This document shows positions 22,353-32,499 of a stretch of DNA of 64,000 nucleotides, in pieces. Every line of letters begins with the position of its first letter. Position 1 is the first letter of the stretch. The DNA lies in contig NC_056732.1 of assembly GCF_019279795.1 (NCBI RefSeq), positions 185,457,342 through 185,521,341 of the forward strand, read 5' to 3'. Below the pieces are notes generated by a model, which worked only from the letters and a program-made list of their open reading frames with translations, did no database searches and was not told where the DNA came from. The stretch is from Protopterus annectens. Taxonomy: Eukaryota > Chordata > Ceratodontiformes > Protopteridae. The position numbers and the translations under genes are program-made.

Positions 22353-23585
22353 ATGGCGGAAGCAGTTGAGGAATCTCTATTGAATTTGTCCATACACCCG
22401 ACGCCATCGGCTATGGGTGAAAATGTTAATGCTGTTTTGCTAACTACATTGCTGGATATCCAGGCTTCGTTAAAGATACTCATCACTAGGTCTAATGAAC
22501 ATGGCAGTGCAGAGAGGACGTCGAGTCCGATGACATCATTCCAGGAAGACGAGACGGTGGTTGATTTGGGAAGTCCCACAATGGAAGGTAACGGGCGAGG
22601 AGCAAGAAGGAAAGGTCTGCAATTTCCCGTCCGTAACACAGCCGAAAGGTGCTGTGAACAGTTGTTGTATGGAAGTGACAATCCGTTCTAGAGTTTCAGT
22701 CGTGAAACAGGGGTTAACAGTTTTGGGTCGGTTTCAGCACAACGGGAACAGTTACTGAGACTGTTAAAAAGGTACAAATCATTACAACTTGAAAACTGTT
22801 ACTTTATGAAGTGCTTGGAACTTGGTATTGTCCCGAAAGGGTTACGGTTCTTCAAATGCCCCAATGGGGTTAATTTGGGGAATCCCATGTTTAAGACTTT
22901 GGTGACATTTTTTAACGAAGCCGGACTGAATTTCTTGAAACTGTTAAGTGATAACAACAAGCAGAAAATGGACTTACTGAGAACGGAAATCAATACTATT
23001 GAAAATAATATAAAAAGTAAATTAACTAGTGAGAATTTTGAAATGTTGTTTAATGCTTTATCACGTGAAGTAAATGTACATGCTACAGAAGTGTTTAATA
23101 GAAAGCACTCTAAATTGCTACGTGACATTGATGTTTATAAGAATAATGCTGCCTATAATAATTTTGCACCTAACAATAGGGGGAACAATTTCTCCGAGAG
23201 GAAGAATGGCAATGCTATAGTTATGGATAGCAATGTTAATCAGCGCTCTTTTAGTGAAGTTGTTGGCGCTATTAACTTAGTAGATGGTGGGAATTCTTTA
23301 AACATCAATAAGGGTAATGAGGGTGGAACTGTTAACACTACTGATAATGCAGTAAAGGTTAACATATCTAACGGTAGCAGCGTAAGTAATATCAATTGTG
23401 AGGTTAGTAGTAAGCCACAAAGGGTAGGTCTAAATAGGCCTTCACCGGTTAGGGGGCAACAAAGTGTTAAACCAAAAACAGTGAATGAGGCTTTAATGGC
23501 AAAAAGGAATCAAGGTAATAAGTCGACAGTTCTCACACAAAGTCGTACTTTTTTGGGGTCAAATTCGTCGGGGGACGAAGCATGA
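22353..23585 (+). pseudogene. PLE ORF1 (411 codons) with a single in-frame TAG
   Basis: The ATG at 22353 starts MAEAVEESLLNLSIHP. The frame is open to TAG at 22689-22691 and then, in the same frame, continues (SFSRETGVN, EQLLRLLKRYKSL) through an ATG at 22804-22808 to TGA at 23583-23585. A helical, charged stretch (DNNKQKMDLLRTEINTIENN, then SKLTSENFEMLF) could form a coiled coil; the C-terminal third is Asn/Ser/Gly-rich and low complexity. I do not recognise a catalytic domain. A structural or nucleic-acid-binding role is only inference from its place before the RT ORF. Its stop overlaps the ORF2 start (ATGA). Confidence 0.75.
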
Positions 23586-25925
23586 TGGGTGACATTGACT
23601 GTTTCAACATCATTAATTTAACGGAACATGTTTTTTCTGGTGATGAATTAAATTTATTAAAATATGGTTTTAATTTTGTTCCATACTATAAAGCTAATTA
23701 TAGCAGTACAGTTGTTGATGTTAAGAAATTTGTTAGAAATTTGAATTTAGCATATTTGATGCATGATATACCTCAATCTAAGAAAGCTTTAATAAAACCA
23801 TCAAGTTTTGTTCCTAGATTACAGCATACTATGGAAGTTTTTGAAAAAATATGTATTGAAGACATAAAAAAGGTATTAAAAAGTACTAAGAATAATAATG
23901 ACAATTTAAGTGGAGAAGAAAGAAAGGCTTTGGAACATCTAATAGCTTTGAGAAGTACCCTGCGTTTTATGAAAAGTGATAAAGGGTCTAATGTAGTAAT
24001 TATGGAACAACAAGCATATAATAATAGTATGGTGGAAATTTTAGACAATCAAGAGGAATATGAGAAAGTAAAGTTGTTTGATATTCATAAAAAATTTAGA
24101 TTCATTGAATCACAGTTATATGAAGCTTTGATGTCTGGTTATATTAATGTAGAACTGTACAATTTTGGTTCTGTACAACATCCTAAAATAGGGGTAATTT
24201 TTGGAATCCCGAAAATCCATAAGGATCCCAAAAACCCCCCTTTTAGACCAGTGGTGTCAAGCCCCCACTCTAGTACGGAAGGTATTTCATTAATTATAGA
24301 TGCTGTATTAGGACCTATTTTACAGGAAACTTCATCTTATATCCAAGACTCCTGGCATTTTTTGGAAAGAGTTAATAATTTTGCCAAAGAAAATGTTTTT
24401 TGATCCCAGAAAACATATTATTTTTACTTTGGATGTTACATCACTGTATACGTGTATCCCACATTATAAAGGTATTGAAGCTGTACGTATTTATCTAACT
24501 AGGAATAATTTATTTTCAAATGATATAATTTCCTCCATTTGTGGTTTTTTAGAAATTGTGTTGGAAAACAACTATTTCATTTTTGGTAAACAGCATTATA
24601 GGCAAAGAAAGGGCATTGCTATGGGGTCACCAGCTGCCCCGTCATTTGCCAATACAGTTATGGCATGGTGGGAAATGGACATTTTGTCTATTATGGAAGA
24701 GAAATTCAATATTGTCTTTTATAAAAGGTTTATTGACGACTTAATTTTCATTATAGAAGGGAATGAAATGGTAGTAAAAGATTTCACAAAGCAGGTTAAC
24801 AATTGTTCTGATTTTTTAAAGTTCACCATTGGTGATATAGGATTAACTGTGAATTTTTTAGATGTGTGTTTATGGTGGGATCTTAATGATAATAGGTTCC
24901 ATAGTAAAATATACAGAAAAAAGACGTTTACTAATGGTTACCTGCATTATAAAAGTAATCATCCTAAACATATTATCAAAAATATTCCAAGAGGCCAATA
25001 TATAAGAGCCAGCCGGATGACCAGTAAAAGAAAAAATTTAGTTGAAGAATTTCATTTTATAACATCTCTATTTATTGATAGAGGTTATGATATTAATGTT
25101 TTAATAAATAATGGAAATGAAATCTTTGAGAAACGTGAATCTTTATTTCCAGCAATATTAAATGAACCTTTAAATTATAATAGAATAAAAGTGTGTAAAG
25201 CTAAGAGCCCTGAAAAGGAAGTTATATGTTCCTTGGAAATGAGTGGTGAAATGAATATAATTGCATCAATTTTAACAAAAAATTGGAGAATCATTCAAGG
25301 AAATTATGATGTCTCAAAGGTGTTAGGTAGTAGACCACATTTTGTTTTTAGGAACTCTCATAATATTAAAAATATGTTAGAATATCATAATACTGATTTT
25401 AAGAAAGGTATTAAAAATAATAAAAAAGGCATGTTTTGTTGTCAGAATTGCAAAATCTGTAGGTTTATTTCTGTAGGTACTAGCATTTCTATAGTGAACA
25501 GTGACAGAATTTTTGAAGTTCCAGGTTATGTTGACTGTAATGCATGTGGGGTAGTATATGTTGGCATGTGCACAGCATGCCCAGCTTTTTATGTAGGAAT
25601 GACTACACGTAATCTGGGTACCCGCATCAAAGAACATTTGTACAGCATAAAATGTAAAGATGACAAAAATGCCTTATACAAACATTCCATTAATTGTGAA
25701 TTTTTTAAAAAATTTGTATTTTCAGTGCTTGAAATATGTGAACCTGACTGTAGAGCTGGTGATTTCAAGAATTTTTTGGAACAAAGGGAAACATTATGGC
25801 AGGTCAGGTTAAACTCAGATAAATTTCCTGGGTTAAATGAAACAATAAATGTAAAATGTTTTTTAAAATACAGAAAGTTAGGTATAAATAAAGAACAAAA
25901 TATACTTCATTTATTTAATATGTAA
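23582..25925 (+). pseudogene. PLE ORF2: reverse transcriptase plus GIY-YIG endonuclease, one frameshift
   Basis: It starts at 23582, overlapping the ORF1 stop. Part one (to 24403) holds the N-terminal RT region: LRFMKSDKGSNVVIM, PKIGVIFGIPKIHKD, PPFRPVVSSPHSSTEG. An extra T in a six-T run near 24398 shifts the frame; 24381-25925 continues with HIIFTLDVTSLYTCIPH, RQRKGIAMGSPAAPSFAN and the catalytic YKRFIDDLIFII (about 24720). A Cys cluster (CCQNCKICRF, about 25437) precedes the nuclease, GVVYVGMCTACPAFYVG, TTRNLGTRIKEH, HSINCEFF and FLEQRETLWQVRL, ending PGLNETINVKCFL. All expected RT and GIY-YIG residues seem present. About 780 codons once the shift is ignored, normal for PLEs. Confidence 0.92.
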
Positions 25926-26058
25926 GCACTGTTTTAGTGGATTTTAGTAAGTAGTTTTTAACAAAGTAGATTATTAATTAATTGTGTAATTATGTTATTT
26001 GATCATGTGTTAATTGATTGTATATTTAAATAAGCTTAAATGAGTTTTGAAGTATTTT

Positions 26059-26107
26059 CTGATGAAGTCGTATGATGAAAGCGTGTATTAAAGTGTGTTG
26101 TACGCTA
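26059..26107 (+). ncRNA. Hammerhead-like core in PLE 3' UTR (tentative)
   Basis: The order CTGATGA (26059-26065), a weak short stem, GAAA (26077-26080), GCGTG paired with TACGC (26081-26085 and 26101-26105), then TA follows the hammerhead plan (CUGAUGA, helix II, GAAA, helix III, NUH). Hammerheads are reported from PLE terminal repeats. No convincing helix I pairing was found, so self-cleavage is doubtful. Confidence 0.3.
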
Positions 26108-26139
26108 TTTTGACTGGATTTACATCATTGGTACTATCT

Positions 26140-26222
26140 ATTTGCATAGTTCTTTTTCACCTTGCCACTCTATACGAACTGGTTCTTGTGGTGGAGTTCG
26201 TTGGTTTATTTTATTTGTTACT
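26140..26222 (+). repeat. PLE right terminal direct repeat (83 bp)
   Basis: Identical to 22257-22339. Its last two bases (CT) are shared with the first two of the duplicated CR1 target. Confidence 0.93.
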
Positions 26223-26842
26223 CATGGAGTTACTGTTCAATGCCAGATGCCCAAACAAAATGATAAACTCCTTCCAAGACCTCCTCATCCTGGAGAATAC
26301 AGACATCTGTGCAGTTACCAAAACATGGCTTAAAGCTTCAGAGAGTACACCTGTAGTGCAAGGTTTCTGTGCCTTCCACATTTTAGACTAGTAGCTGCAC
26401 AGACAGGGACTAAAGGCGGAGGTGCGCCATTATACATCAATAACGATCAACTTCTAAGATGATTAAACAGGATGAAGTGCTGAAGTTTCTTTACATCCAG
26501 GTCACCATAGACAGAATCCCATACCATATCCTAGCCAGCTATAGGTCACCCTCTATGTCCCATGAAACTCGTAGTGCATACTTAAATCTACTGCAGACGC
26601 ACACCATCCAATCTAACACCTTACTCATGGGGAACTTTAATTAATCTTCAATAGACCAGAAATCCTACATGGCCCTAAGTCTGCAAGCACATAGATTCCT
26701 GGACTTTATAAATACAAACACCCCTAACCCATTAGTGCATATAACCATTAGAGGTTCCAACATACTGGACATCATACTCTCAAATATAGTAAAACACTGC
26801 ACAACCCACAATGTCATGTCCTCCCTGGTAAGGTCTGACCAT
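26221..26842 (+). repeat. Right copy of the 622-bp CR1 target duplication
   Basis: Same content as 21637-22258 with four substitutions. From 26843 the CR1 continues uninterrupted (AGAGTTCTCTCCTTTGAA), whereas the left copy stops at the PLE. Confidence 0.93.
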
Positions 26843-27569
26843 AGAGTTCTCTCCTTTGAAATCAAAATCAACTCATTAACCCCAGTAAACTCAGTAACAG
26901 TTAGAAACTATGCCAAGGCAAATTACCTTTTATTATGCAACAGGTTGTCAAAGTTCAGTCTAGAGAACACAACTGCCTATGCAGAATTGTTGACAGAAAC
27001 TCTGTACAACCATGTCAATGGCTGCATAGAGACTGTTGTACCTTTCAGAAGTAACCCTAAAACTAACTCCAAACAAACTACCCAGGTCGCATCCTAGATT
27101 AAACAGATTATACAACAAAAGGGAAAAAAATGGCTAAAATCCAGGTGTGTAACTCCCATAAAGATAAGAACGCTCTCATCAAAATAAACATGCAGCTTAG
27201 AGAACTAAGTAAGCCCTATAAATCCAATTTTGACATCATGATCGCCTCCCAGGCAAAAGACAACCATAATGGCACCTTCAGCTATGCCAAAAACCTCAGA
27301 GGCAGCAGACAGCAGTGTGCTGAACTGGTGGTTAATGGTGCCACATTCACTGAGCCAGGAAATATAGTGAATTTGCTGGGTGATAAATTCATTTCTAAGT
27401 TTACCCTCCTCCACTCACGCTCCTGCCACCTCCCAAGAAATACCATCAAACATAACCCTTCCAACTATAAATAGAGAGCCTGTCCTGGCTGTGCTCTCTA
27501 AGGCCAAGAACACAGCTTCAGTGGACCCCAATAGTATCCCAGGATGTCTTCTGAATAGTCTAAAATATG
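26221..27569 (+). pseudogene. CR1 (copy A), endonuclease end and linker to RT
   Basis: It repeats the endonuclease (LLFNARCPNKMINSFQD, ICAVTKTWLK) and completes it (NPLVHITIRGSNILDIILSN, SSLVRSDHRVLSFEIKI). The linker (27130-27470) reads INMQLRELSKPYKSNFD, AKDNHNGTFSYAKNLRG, CAELVVNGATFTEPGNI. Near 27500 the RT starts (AKNTASVDPNSIPGCLLNSL) and is broken by the MITE at 27570. Several frameshifts and stops. Confidence 0.82.
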
Positions 27570-28271
27570 GGGTCTGTATTATAACATTGAATTTTATAAA
27601 CATCGAATGTTATAATATTAAACCCGTAATGTTGAACGCTGAAAACAGTGAAGGGCCATTGCTGTGGCTTTGCTGTTTTCAGCATTCGATATGTTGGAAC
27701 GTTATGGGTTGGGTTCAGGTAAGTGTGCGATTGTGTGTAGGTTAGGGTTAGGGAGCGGGCTAGGTGAGTTAGGGTTAGGGAGTGGGTCAGGTAAGTGTGT
27801 GGTTGTGTGGACATTAGGGTTAAGACGTGGGTCAGGTAAGTGTGCGATTATGTGTAGGTTAGGGTCAGGGGGCGGGTTAGGTGAGTTAGGGTTAGGGCGT
27901 GGGTCAGGTAAGTGTGTGGTTGTGTGTAGGCTAGGGTTAGGGGGTGGGTTAGGTGAGTTAGGGTTAGGGCGTGGGTGAGGTGAGTGTGTGATAGTGACAG
28001 ATCTTGTTAGGGTTGGGTTAAGGTAAGTGGATAGCTAGCAGTGTATGTAAAGTTTAGTTTAGGTTTAGGTGTAGGACTTTAAGTGTATGTGTGTGGATTG
28101 CTGTTTTTTTGTGTGTGTTTGTGTTGTGTGTATGTTTCTCGGAATAGCGATTTTTTTTTCCCTGGGAAAAAATTTGCTATTCTGACTGTTCGATGTTTCC
28201 AGATTTTGGTGTTAGGGGTTCGATATTATAACATTCGATGTTAAAGAACTTCAATGTTATAATATAGACCC
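27570..28271. mobile_element. 702-bp MITE with 8-bp TSD and telomere-like interior
   Basis: Termini are inverted over about 55-60 bp: GGGTCTGTATTATAACATTG at the left, and reversed GGGTCTATATTATAACATTG at the right. Perfect 8-bp flanks AAAATATG lie at 27562-27569 and 28272-28279. Each end contains its own small hairpin (AACATT ... AATGTT), and a second hairpin around CGCTGAAAACAG/CTGTTTTCAGC lies at 27635-27690. No transposase. An 8-bp TSD is seen with hAT, P and Merlin among others; the GGGTCT end does not let me choose. Confidence 0.85.
27715..27990 (+). repeat. GTTAGGGTTAGGG-rich minisatellite inside the MITE
   Basis: About four irregular periods of 60-70 bp contain GTGGGTCAGGTAAGTGTG, GTGTGTAGGTTAGGGTTAGG and GGGTTAGGTGAGTTAGGG. 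The TTAGGG units match the vertebrate telomere motif but occur as pairs inside a transposon, so a former chromosome end is not implied. Confidence 0.85.
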
Positions 28272-28279
28272 AAAATATG

Positions 28280-28560
28280 ACCTTTCAGGGCCACTGAGGT
28301 TACTATTTAACTATTGTCTTAAAACAGGCAGCTGATTGCAAACAGGAAGCAGTCATACAATCCCCCCAAGACACTAACATCTTACAAGAAGGTCTAACAC
28401 AGACAAATGACTGGTTCCAAATCCATGGCTTAAAACTCAGTGTCAAGAAATGTATTTATAGTACCTTTTGGGAAGTTAGCCACCTCAGAAAACTCCATCA
28501 TCAATAAAACACCCTTAAGAGTTGACCCTCTAGTCAAGGATCTGGCAGCTGGCTTTAGAC
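28280..28560 (+). pseudogene. CR1 (copy A), RT remnants with internal deletion
   Basis: Immediately after the MITE the frame reads DLSGPLRLLFNYCLKTG, then jumps to ADCKQEAVIQSPQDTNILQ and WFQIHGLKLSVKKCI, the region around and after the RT catalytic block (compare ADDCKLGAIIESPNDIDILQ at 42.5 kb). Most of the RT palm is therefore deleted and the catalytic ADD is reduced to AD. Confidence 0.75.
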
Positions 28561-28724
28561 GCAGCAAATCCCCCTGGATTGAATGACTATATTTCCAGTG
28601 CTAGTGAATTTAAAAGCCAACATAGTTTGAGCAAAATTTTACAACTGTTATGCCTTTCTCTAATATTTGGACATTCCAGATTTGTTTTTAACCATTTTTA
28701 CTTGGTTTAATGGTGATGTTATTT

Positions 28725-28725
<1 letters not shown>

Positions 28726-28807
<82 letters not shown>

Positions 28808-28815
28808 GTGTGTGT
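28726..28815 (+). repeat. (GT)n microsatellite
   Basis: About 44 GT units with one GC interruption near 28802. Confidence 0.95.
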
Positions 28816-29042
28816 ATACCTTTAAGAATGTTCCCAGGCTTTATTCAACCTGCCTGTTGATTGACCATTCCTGGGTGTGTGGTTTTACTTCTCTGAGCTA
28901 TTAAATTAAGTATTTAGAGGAGTTTTCATAGCTCTGGAGAAATCTATGTTTAGATGAAAGCACTTAACCATCAATTGCAGTGCTTTTACCAATAAAGGAT
29001 TGTTTCTTTCTACAACAACTACGAACTGGAGTGGTTTCTACC
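28816..29042 (+). mobile_element. Possible PLE 3'-end fragment
   Basis: It has the same hairpin pair as the PLE 3' UTR at 26.06 kb: CTGGAGA (28934-28940), a 5-bp stem ATCTA/TAGAT, GAAA (28956-28959), then GCACT/AGTGC (28960-28964 and 28979-28983). CTACGAACTGG downstream resembles TATACGAACTGG of the PLE terminal repeat. No coding sequence remains. It abuts a CR1 fragment at about 29043. Confidence 0.4.
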
Positions 29043-29640
29043 ATTGTTGGATTCACTTGCTGTGGTCTTTGGCTTCATGGTCAGTTGTTTATTCTTTAAC
29101 CTCACTGTAGGTCACATCATTCACAATCAGTTACGCACATTGCTGTGTTGTGCTTTTCAGATTACGAACATAACTACAAAATGCGTTGTGATTGTCTTTG
29201 ACATGGGTAGCTATTTTAGCCTCAAACGTGGCTTTGGTGGATTTTATTAAGGTCCTGAGTTCTTTGTTTATTTCAGTGACAATGGCTGTAACATTCTGGG
29301 AATTATTCTTTTTATTTTTGGCCAAAATTATTTTCCTTTTATTATAAATCCTTGTTGATATTATGGTTCTACCATATTGGTTTGTTTCTGGGTTTTGCCC
29401 TGCACTTGATTCTATGGATCACAGTTGCATCTATGCAGCTGTTTACATGCTGGTATAGTGTGGTTGTGTACATTTCTGCATATTCAGTGGAATTAACTGG
29501 GTTTGAATGGGATTTGAAGCTTGTATCAGGAGTAGATATTTTGTCTTAAAGGAATTTCTAAAGGTACCATGTGTCTGCCTTCAGTTTTATTTCAAAGGAG
29601 ACTGTGTTATGCAGAAAATGTATTTGTTCAGAGTCTCTAA
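29043..29640 (-). pseudogene. CR1 fragment: endonuclease end and linker to RT
   Basis: On the minus strand 29325-29131 reads INKELRTLIKSTKATFEAKI, VKDNHNAFCSYVRNLKS and TTQQCA, equivalent to LSKKLRSLIKSSKASYENKI of the copy at 43.4 kb. Upstream (29350-29630) decayed frames resemble VSFEIKL and YAEM of the endonuclease C-terminus. Confidence 0.75.
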
Positions 29641-29659
29641 TAGACTCCCCTTTGGATAT

Positions 29660-30240
29660 CTGTGTATAGCCTTTTGAGTGATGAAAGATCCAGCACTCTT
29701 TGACACATTCCTTCACAGAACAAACAGTACCTCAAATACTCAGTGAGAGGAATTAAACTTTTATGAAAAGATAAATAAGACACCCTGGCATGATAGCTTT
29801 ATAGCTATACTTCTCAACTGTCCAGATTTTTGCAGAGCATACAGATTTTTGCCTCAAATCTTTTGGTCTATTCCTAATGAAGCTTGTGGTTTTCTGGTAT
29901 ATCACTATGAAACAAAGTCACTAAATAATGACAGACTTTGAGCTTCATTGTTCATATCCCTCAAGAAATGCATGCTAACACAGAATCTGACACTCTAGCA
30001 ACTGTCTAAGCTTATAAGAGAAATATTTTAACTCGGCCCCTATTTTTGGGACTTTGTTCCCCCATTATTATTGGCTTTGTTCAGATTTCTTGCGATAACA
30101 GGCTGAGAGGTATCCATGTATCTCTCACCTCTGGAAAAAACTTCCACTACATGGGAAGCAAAGCTGAATTTTTGCCACCTTCACAGTAATCCTAGATAAT
30201 TAAATGGGCAACTTCAAATTCTTCCCATCTATTTTGTCTT
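29660..30240 (+). pseudogene. CR1 C-terminal fragment interrupted by a MITE copy
   Basis: 29685-29790 parallels the CR1 at 11950-12040 (GATGAAAGATCCAGCACTCT, then CCTCAAATACTCAGTGAGAG). 30120-30230 reads LWKKLPLHGKQS and ILDN*MGNFKF, the CR1 ORF2 C-terminus. About 29811-29990 between them is a reverse copy of the ATACCTCTCAAC-type MITE (TACTTCTCAACTGTCCAGAT). Confidence 0.65.
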
Positions 30241-31638
30241 GCTTTCCTTGAAGCTGTACAGAACTTTTGTATATGGCTTTTTGGCTAAGCTTGTAATGGT
30301 ATGTAAACTGATTGGCTGCTACTTACCTAAGAACCTATTTGCATTTGTAGCTGCGAATTAAGGCTGTTAATGAAGGAAACTACATTTTGTTCTGTCATTG
30401 CTGCCTGTTTAGGTGACATTTCTAAATCAAAACTGGATAAAAGCATTGGAAAAATGAATGAGTTACTCATGAAAATAACTCAAGTAACAATGGGGGAAGT
30501 AAAGAGACAGTTGAATTAAAATATATTGATACTACAGAAGTAACAGGGGCAGAATGGGACAAGATTTCAAATATAACTGAGAAAAGGCATTTCTATATGT
30601 CTGTAATTCCAACAAGATGGCTGGATAGAATGGATTTTTTTTTGTGACAGCGGTAAGTAGGCATGTTTTCTAGAAATAATGCACTGAAAGTTTTATTCAC
30701 CAAGTACACAAGGGCTTATTTTTTCAAATAAAGTTGCTTATTTGATTTATTTAGGTTTGTTAAAATTAGGAAAATTAACCAAATAGCAATACAACATTCA
30801 GCAAAAGTAATATAGACTGAATTGACATAAAGGTTTGTTGTAAATGTGCTAATAGAGCTCTGATATTACTTGACTGGATTAATTAGAAAAGCTGAATTTT
30901 GCATGTTAACTGCAACATCTTCAGTGGGGACTTTTTTTTTTTTTTTGCAGGATGTCTGTATTGGGGGTTATGGTTTTGTGATGCTAGAGGATGGCAATAT
31001 GCTGCAATGTCAAATGCTGTAAATGTTGATGGTCAAAACAGTAGTTGCATGGAGGTAATGGGGTAGTTTACTAATGTCAAAACTTTCAGATATGGTGAAA
31101 GTTTTGATTTAAGGGCAGGAGTGTATATGTGATTGTTGGTTAGGGTAAGGATTAGATACGTGGATAGATTCAGTGTTGTTAACATGTGGTAATGAAAGAT
31201 GTGTCCATGTCTTTGTGCCTTATGTAGTGATACTATTAGGTATATTTTCCTAAGGTGATGTGTAGGGATGGGGTTGGGGCAGTGGCAGGTTCAGGGTTAG
31301 AGTTAACATAAATGAGTAAGGTGGAGCAGGTGAGTGAAGCTATAAGAATGCTTGTCACTGGCTTTGGATCCCTAAGCCCATGCCAAAGGTCTTAGTCATT
31401 TTGGTGCCATGAAAGCCTCCACTTGTGTGTTGGTGACTGGCCAACTAAAACCACCAGTTATGGTTGACATTATGATATTCAATATCTCATGACAGAGATT
31501 ATTCAAGGTCTAGGATGAATGTTTCCACATAGGTATGTGAGACTATATCAGAAATTTCAGAGACTATTGATATACTTATTCATTTTAATAAACACAAACA
31601 AATGTGCGTGTGTGCATGTGTATGTGCAATTGTGTGTT

Positions 31639-31640
<2 letters not shown>
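30241..31640. other. Unassigned, with a TTAGGG-like trace
   Basis: No gene recognised. 30940-31500 has scattered GGTTAGGGTAAGG and GGGTTAGAGTTAAC motifs and ends in ATGATATTCAATATCTCATG, reminiscent of the MITE at 27570, but I could not pair two termini. Confidence 0.35.
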
Positions 31641-31701
<61 letters not shown>

Positions 31702-31710
31702 ATGTGTGTG

Positions 31711-31759
<49 letters not shown>
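31641..31759. repeat. Compound (TA)n / (TG)n / (TC)n / (TA)n microsatellite
   Basis: TA tract 31641-31700, short TGTGTG, TC tract about 31713-31742, TA tract to 31759. Confidence 0.95.
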
Positions 31760-32173
31760 GGGTTTACTGCTTTTCATTAAATACCACATATTCGAAAAAG
31801 AGCAGTAGACCGCTCAGTTATGCAAAAGTGCACTTATTTGAAAGTGCACTTTCGCAAACTCAGCTTCTATGAACAGATCGCACCACAGTGGAGGACAGCA
31901 GGAAAACATGCTATGTCCTCCACTGTGGTGTGGTAGTTACAGACCTTAGGGTTAGGGCATGGGTCATGGTAAGGGAATAGCTAGTAAGGCTATCCCCTTA
32001 CCATGACCCGCACCTTAACACTAAGGTCTGTAACTACTGCACTAAAATCAGTAGTAGCCCATTTGCTGAAGCGGGTTTCGCGAAAGTGCACTTTCGATTA
32101 AGCGCACTTTCGCGTAACCCAGGGTCTAATGTGTGAGTTCAAAGAAGTGTATTTTCAAACTTATACAGTAGCC

Positions 32174-32175
<2 letters not shown>
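31760..32175. mobile_element. 416-bp multi-hairpin MITE
   Basis: Outer ends are inverted (GGGTTTACTGC at the left; reversed GGGGCTACTG at the right). Next comes a strong inverted pair 31817-31866 / 32070-32118 around GTGCACTTT and TCGCG motifs. Inside are two complete hairpins: 31882-31897 with 31914-31929 (16 bp, ACCACAGTGGAGGACA), and 31933-31980 with 31990-32037 (48-bp arms, 9-base loop). (TA)n flanks both sides, so a TSD cannot be read. No coding potential. Confidence 0.85.

Positions 32176-32266
<91 letters not shown>
32176..32266. repeat. (TA)n and (GT)n microsatellite
   Basis: TA tract to about 32230 followed by GT units from about 32239. Confidence 0.95.
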
Positions 32267-32268
<2 letters not shown>

Positions 32269-32499
32269 CGAGCACTTGTGTGTGCATGTGTGTGTCTCTG
32301 TGTGTTTGTCTGTGAGTATATGGGCAATGGTTACTTGAAGGAACTAAGGAGATGTCCTGCATAAGCAACACAGTGGGTACAACTAACATGGTGACTCCCC
32401 TTTGCCGTAAGTGGTAAAGCTCCAACAGATGTTTATATTAGTCAGGCAGGTCATGGAAGTCAGTTGTGGCCACTGATATGTTATACCTACCTACCACTA

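Larger units (their letters stand above)
22257..26222 (+). mobile_element. Nearly intact Penelope-like element with 83-bp terminal direct repeats
   Basis: It spans from the left terminal repeat (22257-22339) through ORF1 (22353-23585), ORF2 (23582-25925) and a 3' UTR to an identical terminal repeat (26140-26222). Terminal or pseudo-LTR repeats are common in PLEs. The insertion lies in CR1 copy A and is flanked by 622-bp duplicated target. Preservation (one nonsense codon, one frameshift, identical terminal repeats) suggests a young insertion. The ORF2 architecture, RT followed by Cys-rich linker and GIY-YIG, fits the Penelope/Neptune group with endonuclease; the exact clade is unresolved. Confidence 0.9.

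Noticed and set aside
27715..27990. Interstitial telomere from a chromosome fusion
   Set aside because: TTAGGG occurs only in pairs within longer irregular units inside a TIR-bounded, TSD-flanked element.
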